This document shows positions 25,888 to 35,362 of a stretch of DNA of 64,000 nucleotides, piece by piece (position 1 is the first letter of the stretch; every line of letters starts with the position of its first letter). A program made the position numbers and the translations under genes. This stretch comes from Chryseobacterium polytrichastri (GTDB lineage Bacteria; Bacteroidota; Bacteroidia; Flavobacteriales; Weeksellaceae). The stretch spans positions 48,552 to 112,551 of the forward strand of contig NZ_FRAV01000015.1 in NCBI RefSeq assembly GCF_900142445.1. Direction: 5' to 3'. The notes under the pieces were generated by a model that was not told the DNA's origin, did no database searches, and saw only the letters and a program-made list of their open reading frames with translations.

Positions 25888-27291
25888 TTAAACAATATCC
25901 TGCTGAGTACTATAGAAATTAGGAAAACGAAGCTGAACAGTCGTTCCTTCGTTTTCATGAGAACTTACGATGAGTTCGCCACGATGCATTCTGACAATAT
26001 TTCTTGCCAAAGGAAGCCCGATTCCGTAGCCTTCGTAATTTTTTGTATTAGACGCCCTAAAGAAAGGATCGTAGATTTTATTCATTTCCTCTTCAGGAAT
26101 ACCAATTCCGTCATCTTTAATAATGATATAAACATCTGTATCCGTAGCGCCTAACGACACTTTTACCTGTTGAAAATTAGAATATTTACATCCGTTTTGA
26201 ATAATATTGGCCACCGCAAGATGCAACAACTGCTCATTACCCTGAACTTTTAATTTTTTAGGATTATCAGGCAACATACTTATATCCAGATAGATATTAT
26301 TTCGAACATCAATTTTTCGCAATGTCTCAATAACATCCCAAAGCAACTGATCAATTCTTACCTTATCCATTTTCTGCACCTTACCATCAAAACCGGTTTG
26401 GGCAATCATCAATAAAGCCTTGATCTTTTTATCTAATTTTTCGGCTTCATCTAAAATAATCTCTAAGGTTTCTTTATACTCATTGGCTGTTCTATTGATA
26501 GAAAGCGCCACATCTGCTTCTCCCATAATCGAAGTAAGCGGCGTTCTCAATTCATGGGAAACATTTCCAATTAAATGATTTTGGGTTTCAAATGAGGTTT
26601 CAATACGGTTAAGCATTCCGTTAAAGGTATCTACCAACTCATTCAATTCTTTATTATCAGGCTGAGATTCCAGTCTTAAATGAAGATTTTCAGAACTGAT
26701 TTCCTTTACCTTTCCTGTGATTTTTAAGATCGGCTTAAATAAGGTTTTAGATAAATAAAAAGAAAAGATCATACTAAAGAACAACGAAAGCACAACACAA
26801 GCGATCAACGTTCTCTTTAGAAAACCTAAATAATAAACTACATAATGATTTTTTGCAGAAGCAATGGCGATATATTCTTTATTATCAGACTTAAAAGATT
26901 GCCCGATGTAATAAAACTCTTTATCATTATAATTAGCCTCACCTCTTTTTATAATATTCTTGAAAAAATAATCCGGAATATGTACTTCTTGAGAAATTTT
27001 TTTGAAATTAGAATCCGTTGGAACCGCAAAAACATAATCTTTTTCCATCGGAAGTTCTTCGTCATTTGAACTGTTCAGAACATAATTTTCAGGAAGATCA
27101 AGATGGTCTTTGCTTTTCTCAATCTGCACAATAGTTGTCGTACGGATTTTCAGCAATTCATAAAATCTCTGATGTGAAAAGTTGACAATAGAAAAATAAA
27201 CCAATCCACTAAACAACAATATAATGGCGGTAAAAACCAGCATTAAAAGTACCATCGTTTTGGTTTGATTTGTGACAACTCTATTAAACAT
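25888..27291 (-). CDS. HAMP-domain sensor histidine kinase
   Basis: 467 aa membrane kinase. Two membrane helices (about residues 10-32 and 155-180) enclose an extracytoplasmic sensor of about 120 residues without a recognised fold. A HAMP linker follows, then the dimerisation domain with phospho-acceptor His246 in NVSHELRTPL, and the ATPase domain with NIIQNGCKYS (N box), DDGIGIPEEE (G1), DPFFRAS (F box) and GYGIGLPLA (G2). All catalytic boxes are intact. It starts 4 bases after its response regulator ends. The ligand is unknown. Confidence 0.93.
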   Translation of the reverse strand: MFNRVVTNQTKTMVLLMLVFTAIILLFSGLVYFSIVNFSHQRFYELLKIRTTTIVQIEKSKDHLDLPENYVLNSSNDEELPMEKDYVFAVPTDSNFKKISQEVHIPDYFFKNIIKRGEANYNDKEFYYIGQSFKSDNKEYIAIASAKNHYVVYYLGFLKRTLIACVVLSLFFSMIFSFYLSKTLFKPILKITGKVKEISSENLHLRLESQPDNKELNELVDTFNGMLNRIETSFETQNHLIGNVSHELRTPLTSIMGEADVALSINRTANEYKETLEIILDEAEKLDKKIKALLMIAQTGFDGKVQKMDKVRIDQLLWDVIETLRKIDVRNNIYLDISMLPDNPKKLKVQGNEQLLHLAVANIIQNGCKYSNFQQVKVSLGATDTDVYIIIKDDGIGIPEEEMNKIYDPFFRASNTKNYEGYGIGLPLARNIVRMHRGELIVSSHENEGTTVQLRFPNFYSTQQDIV

Positions 27292-27295
27292 TCAA

Positions 27296-28003
27296 TTAAG
27301 GCTTTTTCAACACATACCCCATTCCTATCACGGTATGTATTAATTTATTATCATCTTGCTGATCTAACTTTTTCCGTAAATAATTAACGTAAACATCCAC
27401 AACATTCGTCCCCAACTCATAGTTTACCCCCCAAACCGCATCCAGAATTTCTGCTCTGGAAATCACTTTTTCAGGATTATTAAGAAAGTATAACAGTAAT
27501 TTATATTCTGTAGAAGTAAGAGAAATCTCCTCTCCCGAACGGGTTACCTTTTTAGTATAATCGTTCACTATTAAATCCGAGAATTGAAAAACGTGCTCAT
27601 TATCAACCTCCGGTTCTGCGATTTCCTGAGCCGGACTATTATTACTTCTCCTTAATAATGATTTTATGCGGGCTACCAGTTCAATAAACTTAAATGGCTT
27701 TACCAGATAATCATCTCCCCCATTTTCTAACCCGAGAACGATATTTTCGGATGTTCCCAGCGCCGTTAAAAACAGAATAGGAACGTGTTTATTCGTTTTT
27801 CTGATTTCTTTACAGACATCCAACCCGTTCATCTCCGGCAGCATGATATCCAGAATTACCAGATCAAAATCATTAGCCTGCACCAATTGAACTCCGGTAC
27901 GGCCATCGAAGGCCACAGAAATTTCATAGCCTTTTTCCTGAAGTCCTTTTTTTATAAAAGAGACTACGCTGGTTTCGTCTTCGATCAGAATAATTTTTTT
28001 CAT
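27296..28003 (-). CDS. OmpR/PhoB-family response regulator
   Basis: 235 aa from ATG 28003 (MKKIILIEDETS); the upstream in-frame ATG at 28021 overlaps a -7 box and is rejected. The receiver domain has the acidic pair Glu-Asp, phospho-acceptor Asp52 in LVILDIMLPEMNG, and the conserved Lys in YLVKPF. The C-terminal winged helix has LTSTEYKLL and VVDVYVNYLRKKLD, typical of OmpR-type DNA binding. It forms a two-component pair with the following kinase gene. Confidence 0.93.
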   Translation of the reverse strand: MKKIILIEDETSVVSFIKKGLQEKGYEISVAFDGRTGVQLVQANDFDLVILDIMLPEMNGLDVCKEIRKTNKHVPILFLTALGTSENIVLGLENGGDDYLVKPFKFIELVARIKSLLRRSNNSPAQEIAEPEVDNEHVFQFSDLIVNDYTKKVTRSGEEISLTSTEYKLLLYFLNNPEKVISRAEILDAVWGVNYELGTNVVDVYVNYLRKKLDQQDDNKLIHTVIGMGYVLKKP

Positions 28004-28020
28004 AAGAGTAACGAATTTCA

Positions 28021-28028
28021 CAAAAATA
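28021..28028 (-). promoter_or_regulatory. -7 promoter box for the two-component operon
   Basis: CAAAAATA on + reads TATTTTTG on -, matching TAnnTTTG, 17 bases before the regulator's ATG. No convincing -33 element was seen. Confidence 0.45.
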
Positions 28029-28193
28029 GCATTTTTTATTTTGAGCCGGAAGCCTGATGTGGGAAGAAACTCAGATTTAGAAGATAGATCTTCTTATTTG
28101 GACTCCATTTAATGATTCTGACATTTTAAAATAACAATAAAAAATTTCAGTTAATTGATTTTAAACGTAGCATACACTCTATAGAATAATACT

Positions 28194-28201
28194 AAATTTG
28201 T
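28194..28201 (+). promoter_or_regulatory. -7 promoter box for the XRE-cupin regulator
   Basis: TAAATTTG fits TAnnTTTG and lies 48 bases before the regulator's ATG. The -33 element is not clear. Confidence 0.45.
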
Positions 28202-28248
28202 TCTCAATTAGTAACATTCAAAACAATTCGGGTTAAATTCTAAATACT

Positions 28249-28824
28249 ATGAACGATTTTTTAATAGGTGTCGGAAAAAGATTAAAAGATATTAGAAAAA
28301 AAAATAATTTAACCATTAACGAATTGGCTCTCAGAGCAGATGTAAGCAATGGACTTATTTCCCGAATTGAAAATGGAAGAACCATTCCTTCCCTTCCCGT
28401 TCTTCTGGATCTTATTCAATCATTAGAAATTGATGCCAGCTACTTTTTTGAAGGCGTAGAGAAAAAATCTCATGCAAAGTTCATTCATTTACCTAAAGAG
28501 AACCAACAAGTTATTGAAAAAGAAGTTGAAGCAGAAGGTTTCAAGTATATGCATATTTTCAGTAAAAGTCTTCATTCATTAGGTTTTGAAGCTGTTTTGT
28601 TAACTATTGAACCTCACGCAAAAAGAGAAAAAGTAATCACCGATGCCTGGGAATTTAAATACATTCTGAAGGGAGAAGTAAAATATGTAATCGATAACGA
28701 AGAAATTATCCTAAAAGAAGGAGACTCTTTATATTTCAATGGAAAATTCCCTCACGTTCCCGTAAGCATCAGCAATGAAAGCTGCATTATGCTTGTTCTT
28801 TATTTTTATTCCGATAAACATTAA
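28249..28824 (+). CDS. XRE-family regulator with cupin sensor domain
   Basis: 191 aa. An N-terminal helix-turn-helix (about residues 8-64, with LTINELALRADVSNGLISRIENGR) is joined to a C-terminal cupin (about 105-187) showing WEFKYILKGEVKYVI, EGDSLYFNGKFPHVP and a His/Glu-type barrel. XRE-cupin regulators usually sense a small ligand and control adjacent uptake or catabolic genes. It stands just upstream of, and on the same strand as, the putative phosphonate locus, separated by a 381-base regulatory region. Confidence 0.9.
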   Translation: MNDFLIGVGKRLKDIRKKNNLTINELALRADVSNGLISRIENGRTIPSLPVLLDLIQSLEIDASYFFEGVEKKSHAKFIHLPKENQQVIEKEVEAEGFKYMHIFSKSLHSLGFEAVLLTIEPHAKREKVITDAWEFKYILKGEVKYVIDNEEIILKEGDSLYFNGKFPHVPVSISNESCIMLVLYFYSDKH

Positions 28825-29205
28825 TCACTTTTTACTATAAGACAACTTTTAATTGTTTTCTCATTATTATTTTGGGTAATTATAACCTTTTCAATCTTCC
28901 TTTTTAAAATAAAAAGTTTACAAATACTCAACTTTTTATTTTTAGAAGCATTTCAAAATTAACGTAGAATTAATCAAAAGCCACTCAGATTATTAATTAA
29001 TTTTATTAATGATTTATTCCTTTTAAATTAATAAAAACCATTAAAAACTCCTATATAAAGCTTTTTAAACATTATTTACCTAAAAATAGCTCTAGTAATA
29101 TATTGGTCTTATTTTAATGAATTTGTTAATTATTACTTAACTTCAAATTATTACATATATTAAAATTATTAGCTTGTTTTGCAATAGAAATTTAATATTT
29201 GTAAA
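28825..29205. other. AT-rich regulatory region before the TonB receptor
   Basis: No gene is seen in these 381 bases. GTTTACAAATA occurs at 28916-28926, and its reverse-complement core TATTTGTAAA at 29196-29205 abuts the receptor's ATG. The same word forms the arms of a 17 bp palindrome before the phosphatase gene (35277-35337). I recognise no riboswitch. Confidence 0.5.
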
Positions 29206-32031
29206 ATGCGAGCAAAATTTGAGAAACTATTTATCCTTGTTTTTGTCTGTTGTATTACGCTGCTATCAGCCCAAGAACAATCTATTATAGGCGTTGTCCT
29301 GGATGAAAGCCAGCCACTTCCCGGAGCCACCATAAAAATAAAAGGCTCTTCTAAAACTACCACCACAGATGTTGACGGAAAATTCATCATCAGTGATGTA
29401 AAAACCGGACAATATCATTTGCAAATAAGCTATATAGGATATGAAACTAAAGATACAGATGTAGATCTAGTATCGGGACAAACTAAAGACCTAGGTACTG
29501 TTAATTTATCTCAAAAACACAAAAGCATTGATGAAGTTATAGTAACCGGAACCTTAAAAAACACAGAGGCAAGAGCTTTAAATCTTCAAAAAAATGCCAT
29601 CAATATCAGCAATGTCATTGCATCTGACGGAATCGGAAAACTACCGGACAGAAACGCCGCAGAAACCGTACAACGTGTACAGGGCGTATCTATTGAAAGA
29701 GACCAAGGAGAGGGAAGATTCGTCTCTTTAAGAGGATTACCCCCGTTTTGGGCCTCTACAACCATCAATGGAAACAGACTTCCAACCGCAGAAGAAGAGA
29801 CCACCTCAAGAGCGACAGCTTTCGACTTCTTTCCAACAGAATTGATTTCCTACGTTCATGTTAATAAATCTTTCACTCCCGATATGGAAGCAGACGGAAT
29901 TGGCGGCGGTGTAAATTTCATCACCAAAACTCCCCCGATGAAACCTGAACTGAAAATTACGTTAGGAAGCGGGTACAATGCAAAAGCTGATAAAGGAGTA
30001 TATAATTTGGGGCTACTTTACGGAGGAAGAACAAAAGATAAAAAGTTTGGTTACCTTTTTAATGTGGCTCACTTCACAAGAAACTGGTCAACAGATAATT
30101 TTGAAGCGAGAAGAAGTGGTGACGAAGGTGTTTTCAGGCTTGAACTTCGCGATTATAACGGGGTTAGAAAAACTACAGGAATCAATACCGCTTTTGAATA
30201 TGTCTTATCTCCAAAAACTACATTTTATCTAAAAGGAATGTATGGAACACTTGCTGATGACGAAACCCATTACAAACACAGAATCAGGTTTGATAAATTC
30301 AATGCGGCAGATAATACGGTAAGAGTTGAGCTACAGAACATTCACAATAAACTTATCACTGAACTAACATCTGTTTCTTTAGGAGCCGTTCATAATCTCA
30401 ACAAAGGAAAAATAGATTGGGACCTATCCTATTACGACAACAGATTCAAATACGGGAACATTCCGGACAAGCAAAATAATTCTTATTACGTCATCAAATA
30501 CACTCAATCTGGCGTTGGTATTAATCCCAATTATATTTCAGATCATGGAAACGGACCAAGAGCTTATTGGCAGGCAGACGGCGGAAAATTAGACTATAAA
30601 AATACAGATGCCTTATTTGGTTTTTACAGCGATCCTAATTTCAAAATGGACGCTTCTAAAATGAAATTCACCGATTTAGAATTCTACAAAGTTTTTGTTG
30701 ATGAAAAAGATAAAATTGTGGCCACCTTTAATCATGAGATCAACGCTTCTGATAAACTGACCTTAAAATACGGTTTCAAATACAGGGATAAAGAACGTAA
30801 TGCAAGATTTTCTGATATCTTTTACAACTGGAACAATGCTTCTGCTCCTTATCTATCTGATTTTGGTCAATTCATCACCACTCAGCCAAACGGCACAAAA
30901 TATTTAAGCGAAATGAATGCCCACATCGGGAATACTTTCGGGCCTGTTTTATCAACAACGGGAATGAATCAGTTTTGGTTTCAAAATCAAGGAAATTTAA
31001 AAATTAATCCTGCAGATTCAGAGTCTCTTGAATTTAACAAGGCGTTAGGAAGAAACTTCGATGTTTTTGAAAAACATGCAGACGCTTATGGAATGGGAAC
31101 GTATAAAGTAAATGATCAGATGACCATTTTAGGAGGAATCAGATTATCAAATACAAACACCAAAGTAAGAGGTTATAATGTGGTGGATAACGTATTAACA
31201 CCCGTAGAAAACACCAAAAATTATCTTGCCGTTTTACCGATGTTACACATTAAATATGCTTTAAACGACAAAACCAATCTACGTTTTGCGGCAACCAGAA
31301 CATTCTCAAGACCCAATTTCGGTGATTTAACTCCTGGAGGAACTTACATTGAAGCAGATTATAAATTTATAGGAGGAAATCCAAATCTGAATCCTACTTA
31401 TTCTTTAAACTTCGATTTAATGGGAGAATATTACTTCTCTAATGTAGGGATTTTGAGTGGTGGTGTTTTCTATAAATCAATCACAGATCCGATCTTCCAA
31501 GATTCTTTCATCGGTACGTACAATGGAAATAGCGGTGTACAATTCTCTGCTCCCAACAACGGAAAAGCAGCTTGGCTAAGCGGAATTGAATTGGGAATCA
31601 ACAGAAGATTCGATTTCTTACCCGGTTTTCTTCAGTATTTCGGAACACAGCTGAATGCCACTTTCATGAATTCTGAGATGGAAAAACCAAGCGGAAGAAA
31701 AGTAAAGCTTCCGTATCAGGCAAAAGAATTATACAACATCCAGATTTTCTTTGAGAAAAAAGGATTCAATGCAAGATTGGCTTACAATTATAAAGGGAAA
31801 TATGCTGTAGAATATGCAGAAGAAGATATCAACGATTCTTACTACGGAAAATACAGCAGCTTAGACTTCGGAACATCGTATCAATTCACAAAATATCTGC
31901 TACTCTACGCAGACGTGAATAACATTCTGAACAAGCCTTTGATCTATCATTTCGGAAAAGATGAAACACGTCCGGAGCAGGTTGAATACTATGGCGTACG
32001 ATGCAATTTGGGTATAAAACTTAATTTCTAA
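29206..32031 (+). CDS. TonB-dependent outer-membrane receptor
   Basis: 941 aa. The signal peptide ends at about residue 23 (LLSAQ). A carboxypeptidase-regulatory-like domain (about 27-110) precedes the plug (about 115-240, with IGKLPDRNAAETVQRVQGVSIERDQG) and a 22-strand-type barrel; the C-terminus ends in aromatic Phe (CNLGIKLNF). The style of the plug and of GGNPNLNPTYSLNFDLM resembles the TIGR01782 type of receptor. It imports a ligand across the outer membrane using TonB energy. The genes that follow point to an organophosphonate or its ester as ligand; that is inference. Confidence 0.93.
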   Translation: MRAKFEKLFILVFVCCITLLSAQEQSIIGVVLDESQPLPGATIKIKGSSKTTTTDVDGKFIISDVKTGQYHLQISYIGYETKDTDVDLVSGQTKDLGTVNLSQKHKSIDEVIVTGTLKNTEARALNLQKNAINISNVIASDGIGKLPDRNAAETVQRVQGVSIERDQGEGRFVSLRGLPPFWASTTINGNRLPTAEEETTSRATAFDFFPTELISYVHVNKSFTPDMEADGIGGGVNFITKTPPMKPELKITLGSGYNAKADKGVYNLGLLYGGRTKDKKFGYLFNVAHFTRNWSTDNFEARRSGDEGVFRLELRDYNGVRKTTGINTAFEYVLSPKTTFYLKGMYGTLADDETHYKHRIRFDKFNAADNTVRVELQNIHNKLITELTSVSLGAVHNLNKGKIDWDLSYYDNRFKYGNIPDKQNNSYYVIKYTQSGVGINPNYISDHGNGPRAYWQADGGKLDYKNTDALFGFYSDPNFKMDASKMKFTDLEFYKVFVDEKDKIVATFNHEINASDKLTLKYGFKYRDKERNARFSDIFYNWNNASAPYLSDFGQFITTQPNGTKYLSEMNAHIGNTFGPVLSTTGMNQFWFQNQGNLKINPADSESLEFNKALGRNFDVFEKHADAYGMGTYKVNDQMTILGGIRLSNTNTKVRGYNVVDNVLTPVENTKNYLAVLPMLHIKYALNDKTNLRFAATRTFSRPNFGDLTPGGTYIEADYKFIGGNPNLNPTYSLNFDLMGEYYFSNVGILSGGVFYKSITDPIFQDSFIGTYNGNSGVQFSAPNNGKAAWLSGIELGINRRFDFLPGFLQYFGTQLNATFMNSEMEKPSGRKVKLPYQAKELYNIQIFFEKKGFNARLAYNYKGKYAVEYAEEDINDSYYGKYSSLDFGTSYQFTKYLLLYADVNNILNKPLIYHFGKDETRPEQVEYYGVRCNLGIKLNF

Positions 32032-32041
32032 CCTCATCACC

Positions 32042-33343
32042 ATGGCAGAAAGTAATAATAAAAAAACAGGAGTAACTCTAAAAGCGGCATTCGCTGCTTT
32101 TGGGGTCTACTTTTGCATGTACGGTTTTAGAAAACCTTTTACAGTAGCTTCTTTCGAAGGTCTTTCTTATCTCGGTGTTGATTATAAAGTGTTGATCATC
32201 ATTGCTCAGGTAATGGGCTATTTTATCTCAAAATTTATCGGAATTAAATTTATTTCAGAATTAAAACCCGAGAAAAGAATCTTCTATTTATTCACTTTTA
32301 TTGCTGTTGCCGAATTGGCTTTGTTAGGTTTTGCAGTTGTTCCCGCTCCTTACAACATCATCTTTATGTTTATTAATGGAATTCCGCTGGGTATGATCTG
32401 GGGAATTGTATTTTCCTACATCGAAGGAAGAAAAACAACAGAGATCATTGGTTTGTTTTTATGCTCAAGCTTTGTGGTTTCTTCAGGATTTACAAAATCT
32501 GTCGGAAAGTTTTTAATGGACACCTTTAATATTTCAGAATTCTGGATGCCGTTTTCTGCCGGATTACTCTTCGTAATTCCCTTATTGATCTTCGGATTCA
32601 TGTTAGAGAAGCTTCCAAAGCCAACGGAAGAAGATATTGCTTTAAAAAATAAAAGACGACCACTCAACACCACAGAAAGAAAAAAAATCATCAAGCAGTT
32701 TTTTGTACCGATGCTTTGTATCACCTTTTTATACGTGAGCTTGACAATCTTAAGAGATTTCAGAGATAATTTCAACCGTGAGATCTGGGATAATTTACAT
32801 ATCAAATTTGACAGTTCAGTTTTTACCTTAACGGAAGTTCCAATTGCGATCATGGTGCTTTTAATCCTGAGTTTTATGGTAAAAGTGAAGAACAACAAAA
32901 AAGCCTTTGCTTATTATCATTACATCCTTTTCGGAGGAATATTAACCGTCGGATTTTCAACCTATCTATTTGAAAACAACTTATTATCGCCTTTTCCATG
33001 GATGGTTCTTTCGGGTTTTGGAATGTATTTATGCTACATCCCCTTCAACGGAATTTATTTTGACCGAATGATTGCCGCCTTTAACATCAAAGGAAACGTG
33101 GGATTTCTCATCTATTTTGTAGATTCTTTTGGGTATCTGGGAAGTGTTTTGATTCTGCTTTATAAGAACTTCGGATCTTCCCAAACCTCATGGCTCAATT
33201 TTTATATCAAACTCAACTACATCATCGTGGTCATCGCATTAGTTTCTTCTCTTATTGCCTTTATCGCATTCAGAAGAAAATCAAGAAAAAATAAAATTAA
33301 CAATCAACCATACATCAATTTCGACACGTCGGAAAGTATATAA
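32042..33343 (+). CDS. DUF5690 family MFS-like membrane transporter
   Basis: 433 aa with about twelve hydrophobic segments and the FCMYGFRKPFTVASF segment characteristic of DUF5690, which resembles the sugar-phosphate/organophosphate antiporter branch of the MFS. Start ATG 32042 is 11 bases after the receptor stop. The substrate is unproven; position between a TonB receptor and two phosphonate-type enzymes makes an inner-membrane phosphonate permease the best guess. The C-terminus is basic and cytoplasmic. Confidence 0.82.
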   Translation: MAESNNKKTGVTLKAAFAAFGVYFCMYGFRKPFTVASFEGLSYLGVDYKVLIIIAQVMGYFISKFIGIKFISELKPEKRIFYLFTFIAVAELALLGFAVVPAPYNIIFMFINGIPLGMIWGIVFSYIEGRKTTEIIGLFLCSSFVVSSGFTKSVGKFLMDTFNISEFWMPFSAGLLFVIPLLIFGFMLEKLPKPTEEDIALKNKRRPLNTTERKKIIKQFFVPMLCITFLYVSLTILRDFRDNFNREIWDNLHIKFDSSVFTLTEVPIAIMVLLILSFMVKVKNNKKAFAYYHYILFGGILTVGFSTYLFENNLLSPFPWMVLSGFGMYLCYIPFNGIYFDRMIAAFNIKGNVGFLIYFVDSFGYLGSVLILLYKNFGSSQTSWLNFYIKLNYIIVVIALVSSLIAFIAFRRKSRKNKINNQPYINFDTSESI

Positions 33344-33355
33344 ATTACAGTAACA

Positions 33356-34510
33356 ATGACAACAAAATTCGATTTAATTGTTGTAGGAGGTGGAATTCTA
33401 GGAACATTCCACGCCTATCATGCCTTAAAAAGAGGTCTTAGCGTAGCTTTATTAGAAAAGAATTCTCTGCCTCAGGGGGCTACCGTAAGAAATTTCGGTC
33501 AGGTTGTTCCTTCCGGAATGGATCTTAAATGGCAAAACTTCGGAAGAGAAAGTTTAGCAATTTATAATGAACTTCAGGAGCAAACCAATTTAACCATAAG
33601 AAAAAACGGTTCGGTGTACATTGCTTCCAATGACGAAGAAATGCAGTTGATCAAAGAATTATACGAGATCAATAAAAATAACAGCTATGAATCTGTTCTT
33701 TTATCAAAAAGTGAATGCATTAATAAATTTGACGGCCTTCGTTCAGATTATTGCAAAGGCGGATTATTTTTCCCACAAGAATTGTCGGTAGATTCTGCCG
33801 AGATGATCTTAAAACTGCACGCTCTTTTAAAGGAAAAATTCAACCTAAAAATATTCTACAACACCACCGTTCTGGAAACATATGAAGATGATCGTGAATG
33901 CACCGCCGTTACTTCAGATGGAACAGAATTCAATGCTGCTAAAATTATTATCTGTGGCGGACATGAGTTTAAGACCCTCTATCCAACCGTTTTTAACGAA
34001 AGTGATCTTGAAGTAAGTAAACTTCAAATGCTACAGACAAAACCACAGGGAATTTATTCTTTACAGGGAAATATTCTTACCGGATTATCCATTAGAAGAT
34101 ATGAAGCGTTTGAAGAATGTGCTTCTTTCGAAAAGATCAAATCAATGGAAGACCCCAATTCTTTTGAGAAAAAATTCGGGGTTCATATTTTATTCAAACA
34201 AGCGCTGGACGGCTCTATAATTTTAGGAGATTCTCATGAATATGCCGACGCAAAAGATTCTGACAATTTAGGATATGATCTGAATATGGAAATTGATGAA
34301 TTCATGATCAACGAAGCAAAAAAAATTATAGACCTGCCCACTTACGAAATCCAGAGGCGTTGGTTTGGAATCTATTCTCAATGCAAAACGAAAGATATTT
34401 TCGAACATAATCCTTCCCCAAACATCCACATCGTAACAGGAATTGGAGGCAAAGGAATGACCGGAAGCGGCGGCTTCTCAAAATTTAACATCGATAAAAT
34501 TTACACTTAA
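33356..34510 (+). CDS. TIGR03364-type FAD-dependent oxidoreductase (phosphonate-associated)
   Basis: 384 aa DAO-family flavoprotein. The dinucleotide-binding GGGILG is at residues 11-16, followed by EKNSLPQGATVRNFGQVVPSG and a C-terminal TGIGGKGMTGSGGFSK that closes the FAD site. The family known as TIGR03364 is consistently found next to phosphonatase-like hydrolases, and related oxidases convert aminoethylphosphonate or its N-methyl form to phosphonoacetaldehyde. The next gene encodes just such a hydrolase, 5 bases on. The exact substrate here is not shown by sequence. Confidence 0.86.
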   Translation: MTTKFDLIVVGGGILGTFHAYHALKRGLSVALLEKNSLPQGATVRNFGQVVPSGMDLKWQNFGRESLAIYNELQEQTNLTIRKNGSVYIASNDEEMQLIKELYEINKNNSYESVLLSKSECINKFDGLRSDYCKGGLFFPQELSVDSAEMILKLHALLKEKFNLKIFYNTTVLETYEDDRECTAVTSDGTEFNAAKIIICGGHEFKTLYPTVFNESDLEVSKLQMLQTKPQGIYSLQGNILTGLSIRRYEAFEECASFEKIKSMEDPNSFEKKFGVHILFKQALDGSIILGDSHEYADAKDSDNLGYDLNMEIDEFMINEAKKIIDLPTYEIQRRWFGIYSQCKTKDIFEHNPSPNIHIVTGIGGKGMTGSGGFSKFNIDKIYT

Positions 34511-34515
34511 AATAA

Positions 34516-35187
34516 ATGAAGAATATAGAATTATTGGTTCTGGATATGGCTGGAACTACGATCAATGAAGACAATGTAGTATACAAAACATTAACAAATG
34601 CCGTGAATGATTATGGCTATCAGGTTTCTTTAGAAAAAGTCTTATCCACCTGTGCGGGAATGGAAAAACTGGAAGCCATCAGCAGTTTATTAAAAAAGAT
34701 TGAAGGAAATGAAGAGGATGCATTGCCCATTTTTGAAAACTTTTCAGACCAATTAAAAGATGCTTATCAAAACCTAGAGGTAAAACCCATTATTGGAGTT
34801 GAGGAATTCTTGCTGAAAATGAGATCTAAAAACAAGAAAGTAGCCTTGAATACGGGATATACTTCCGAAATAGCGCAACTGCTTATAGATAAACTGGGCT
34901 GGAAAGAGAACATTCATTATGATGTTTTAATTACAGCCAATGATGTTTCAGAAAGTCGCCCAAGCCCCGAAATGATCCATCTTGCAATGAAGAAGTTTAA
35001 TATTAATGATGCCGAAAGAGTATTAAAAGCAGGCGATTCTGTTATTGATATTGAAGAAGGTAAAAATGCAGGCTGCGGACTGACCATCGCTGTTCTTTCA
35101 GGGGCGCAAAACAGAGCCGAACTTGAAAAATCCAAACCCGATTATATTTTCAACACTTTATCTGAGGCTGAAGAAATTCTTTGCTAA
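34516..35187 (+). CDS. phosphonatase-like HAD hydrolase (TIGR03351 type)
   Basis: 223 aa HAD-superfamily hydrolase. The nucleophile motif is LVLDMAGTT with Asp10, like the DWAGTT of PhnX rather than the usual DxDGT. The cap has GMEKLEAI, where Lys51 lines up by eye with the Schiff-base lysine of PhnX (GLLKIDHV). Motif II is ALNTGYTS, and motifs III/IV are in SRPSPEMIH and VLKAGDSVIDIEEGKNAGC. It would cleave the C-P bond of phosphonoacetaldehyde, or hydrolyse a related phosphate. It follows the oxidase by 5 bases; a hairpin terminator overlaps its end. Confidence 0.87.
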   Translation: MKNIELLVLDMAGTTINEDNVVYKTLTNAVNDYGYQVSLEKVLSTCAGMEKLEAISSLLKKIEGNEEDALPIFENFSDQLKDAYQNLEVKPIIGVEEFLLKMRSKNKKVALNTGYTSEIAQLLIDKLGWKENIHYDVLITANDVSESRPSPEMIHLAMKKFNINDAERVLKAGDSVIDIEEGKNAGCGLTIAVLSGAQNRAELEKSKPDYIFNTLSEAEEILC

Positions 35188-35225
35188 TTCTTTCAAACTA
35201 AGTTTACTTATTCAGCCTCTTTTTT
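35164..35225 (+). terminator. terminator-like hairpin at the end of the hydrolase gene
   Basis: GAGGCTGAA (35164-35172, inside the gene) pairs exactly with 35211-35219, followed by a run of T. The 38-base loop carries the stop codon. It probably separates the oxidase-hydrolase transcript from the phosphatase gene. Confidence 0.55.
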
Positions 35226-35276
35226 GATTTAGCATTCAACTTTTTAATTATCAATTAATTAATTTTAAGTTCATAC

Positions 35277-35337
35277 ATGTTTACAAATAGTAAATTAATT
35301 TTACAATTATAAAAATATAATTACTATTTGTAAACAT
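35277..35337. promoter_or_regulatory. 17 bp inverted repeat before the secreted phosphatase gene
   Basis: Bases 35277-35293 and 35321-35337 are perfect reverse complements (17 bp arms, 27-base AT-only-like spacer), ending 26 bases before the ATG at 35363. The arm contains GTTTACAAATA, also found before the TonB receptor gene. It may be an operator shared by the locus, or an attenuating hairpin. Confidence 0.6.
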
Positions 35338-35362
35338 TCTTATTTTTAAACTATCTAATATT

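Noticed and set aside
28825..29205. Riboswitch before the TonB receptor
   Set aside because: I see no cobalamin-box or other known aptamer consensus and no terminator stem; it reads as an AT-rich promoter region.
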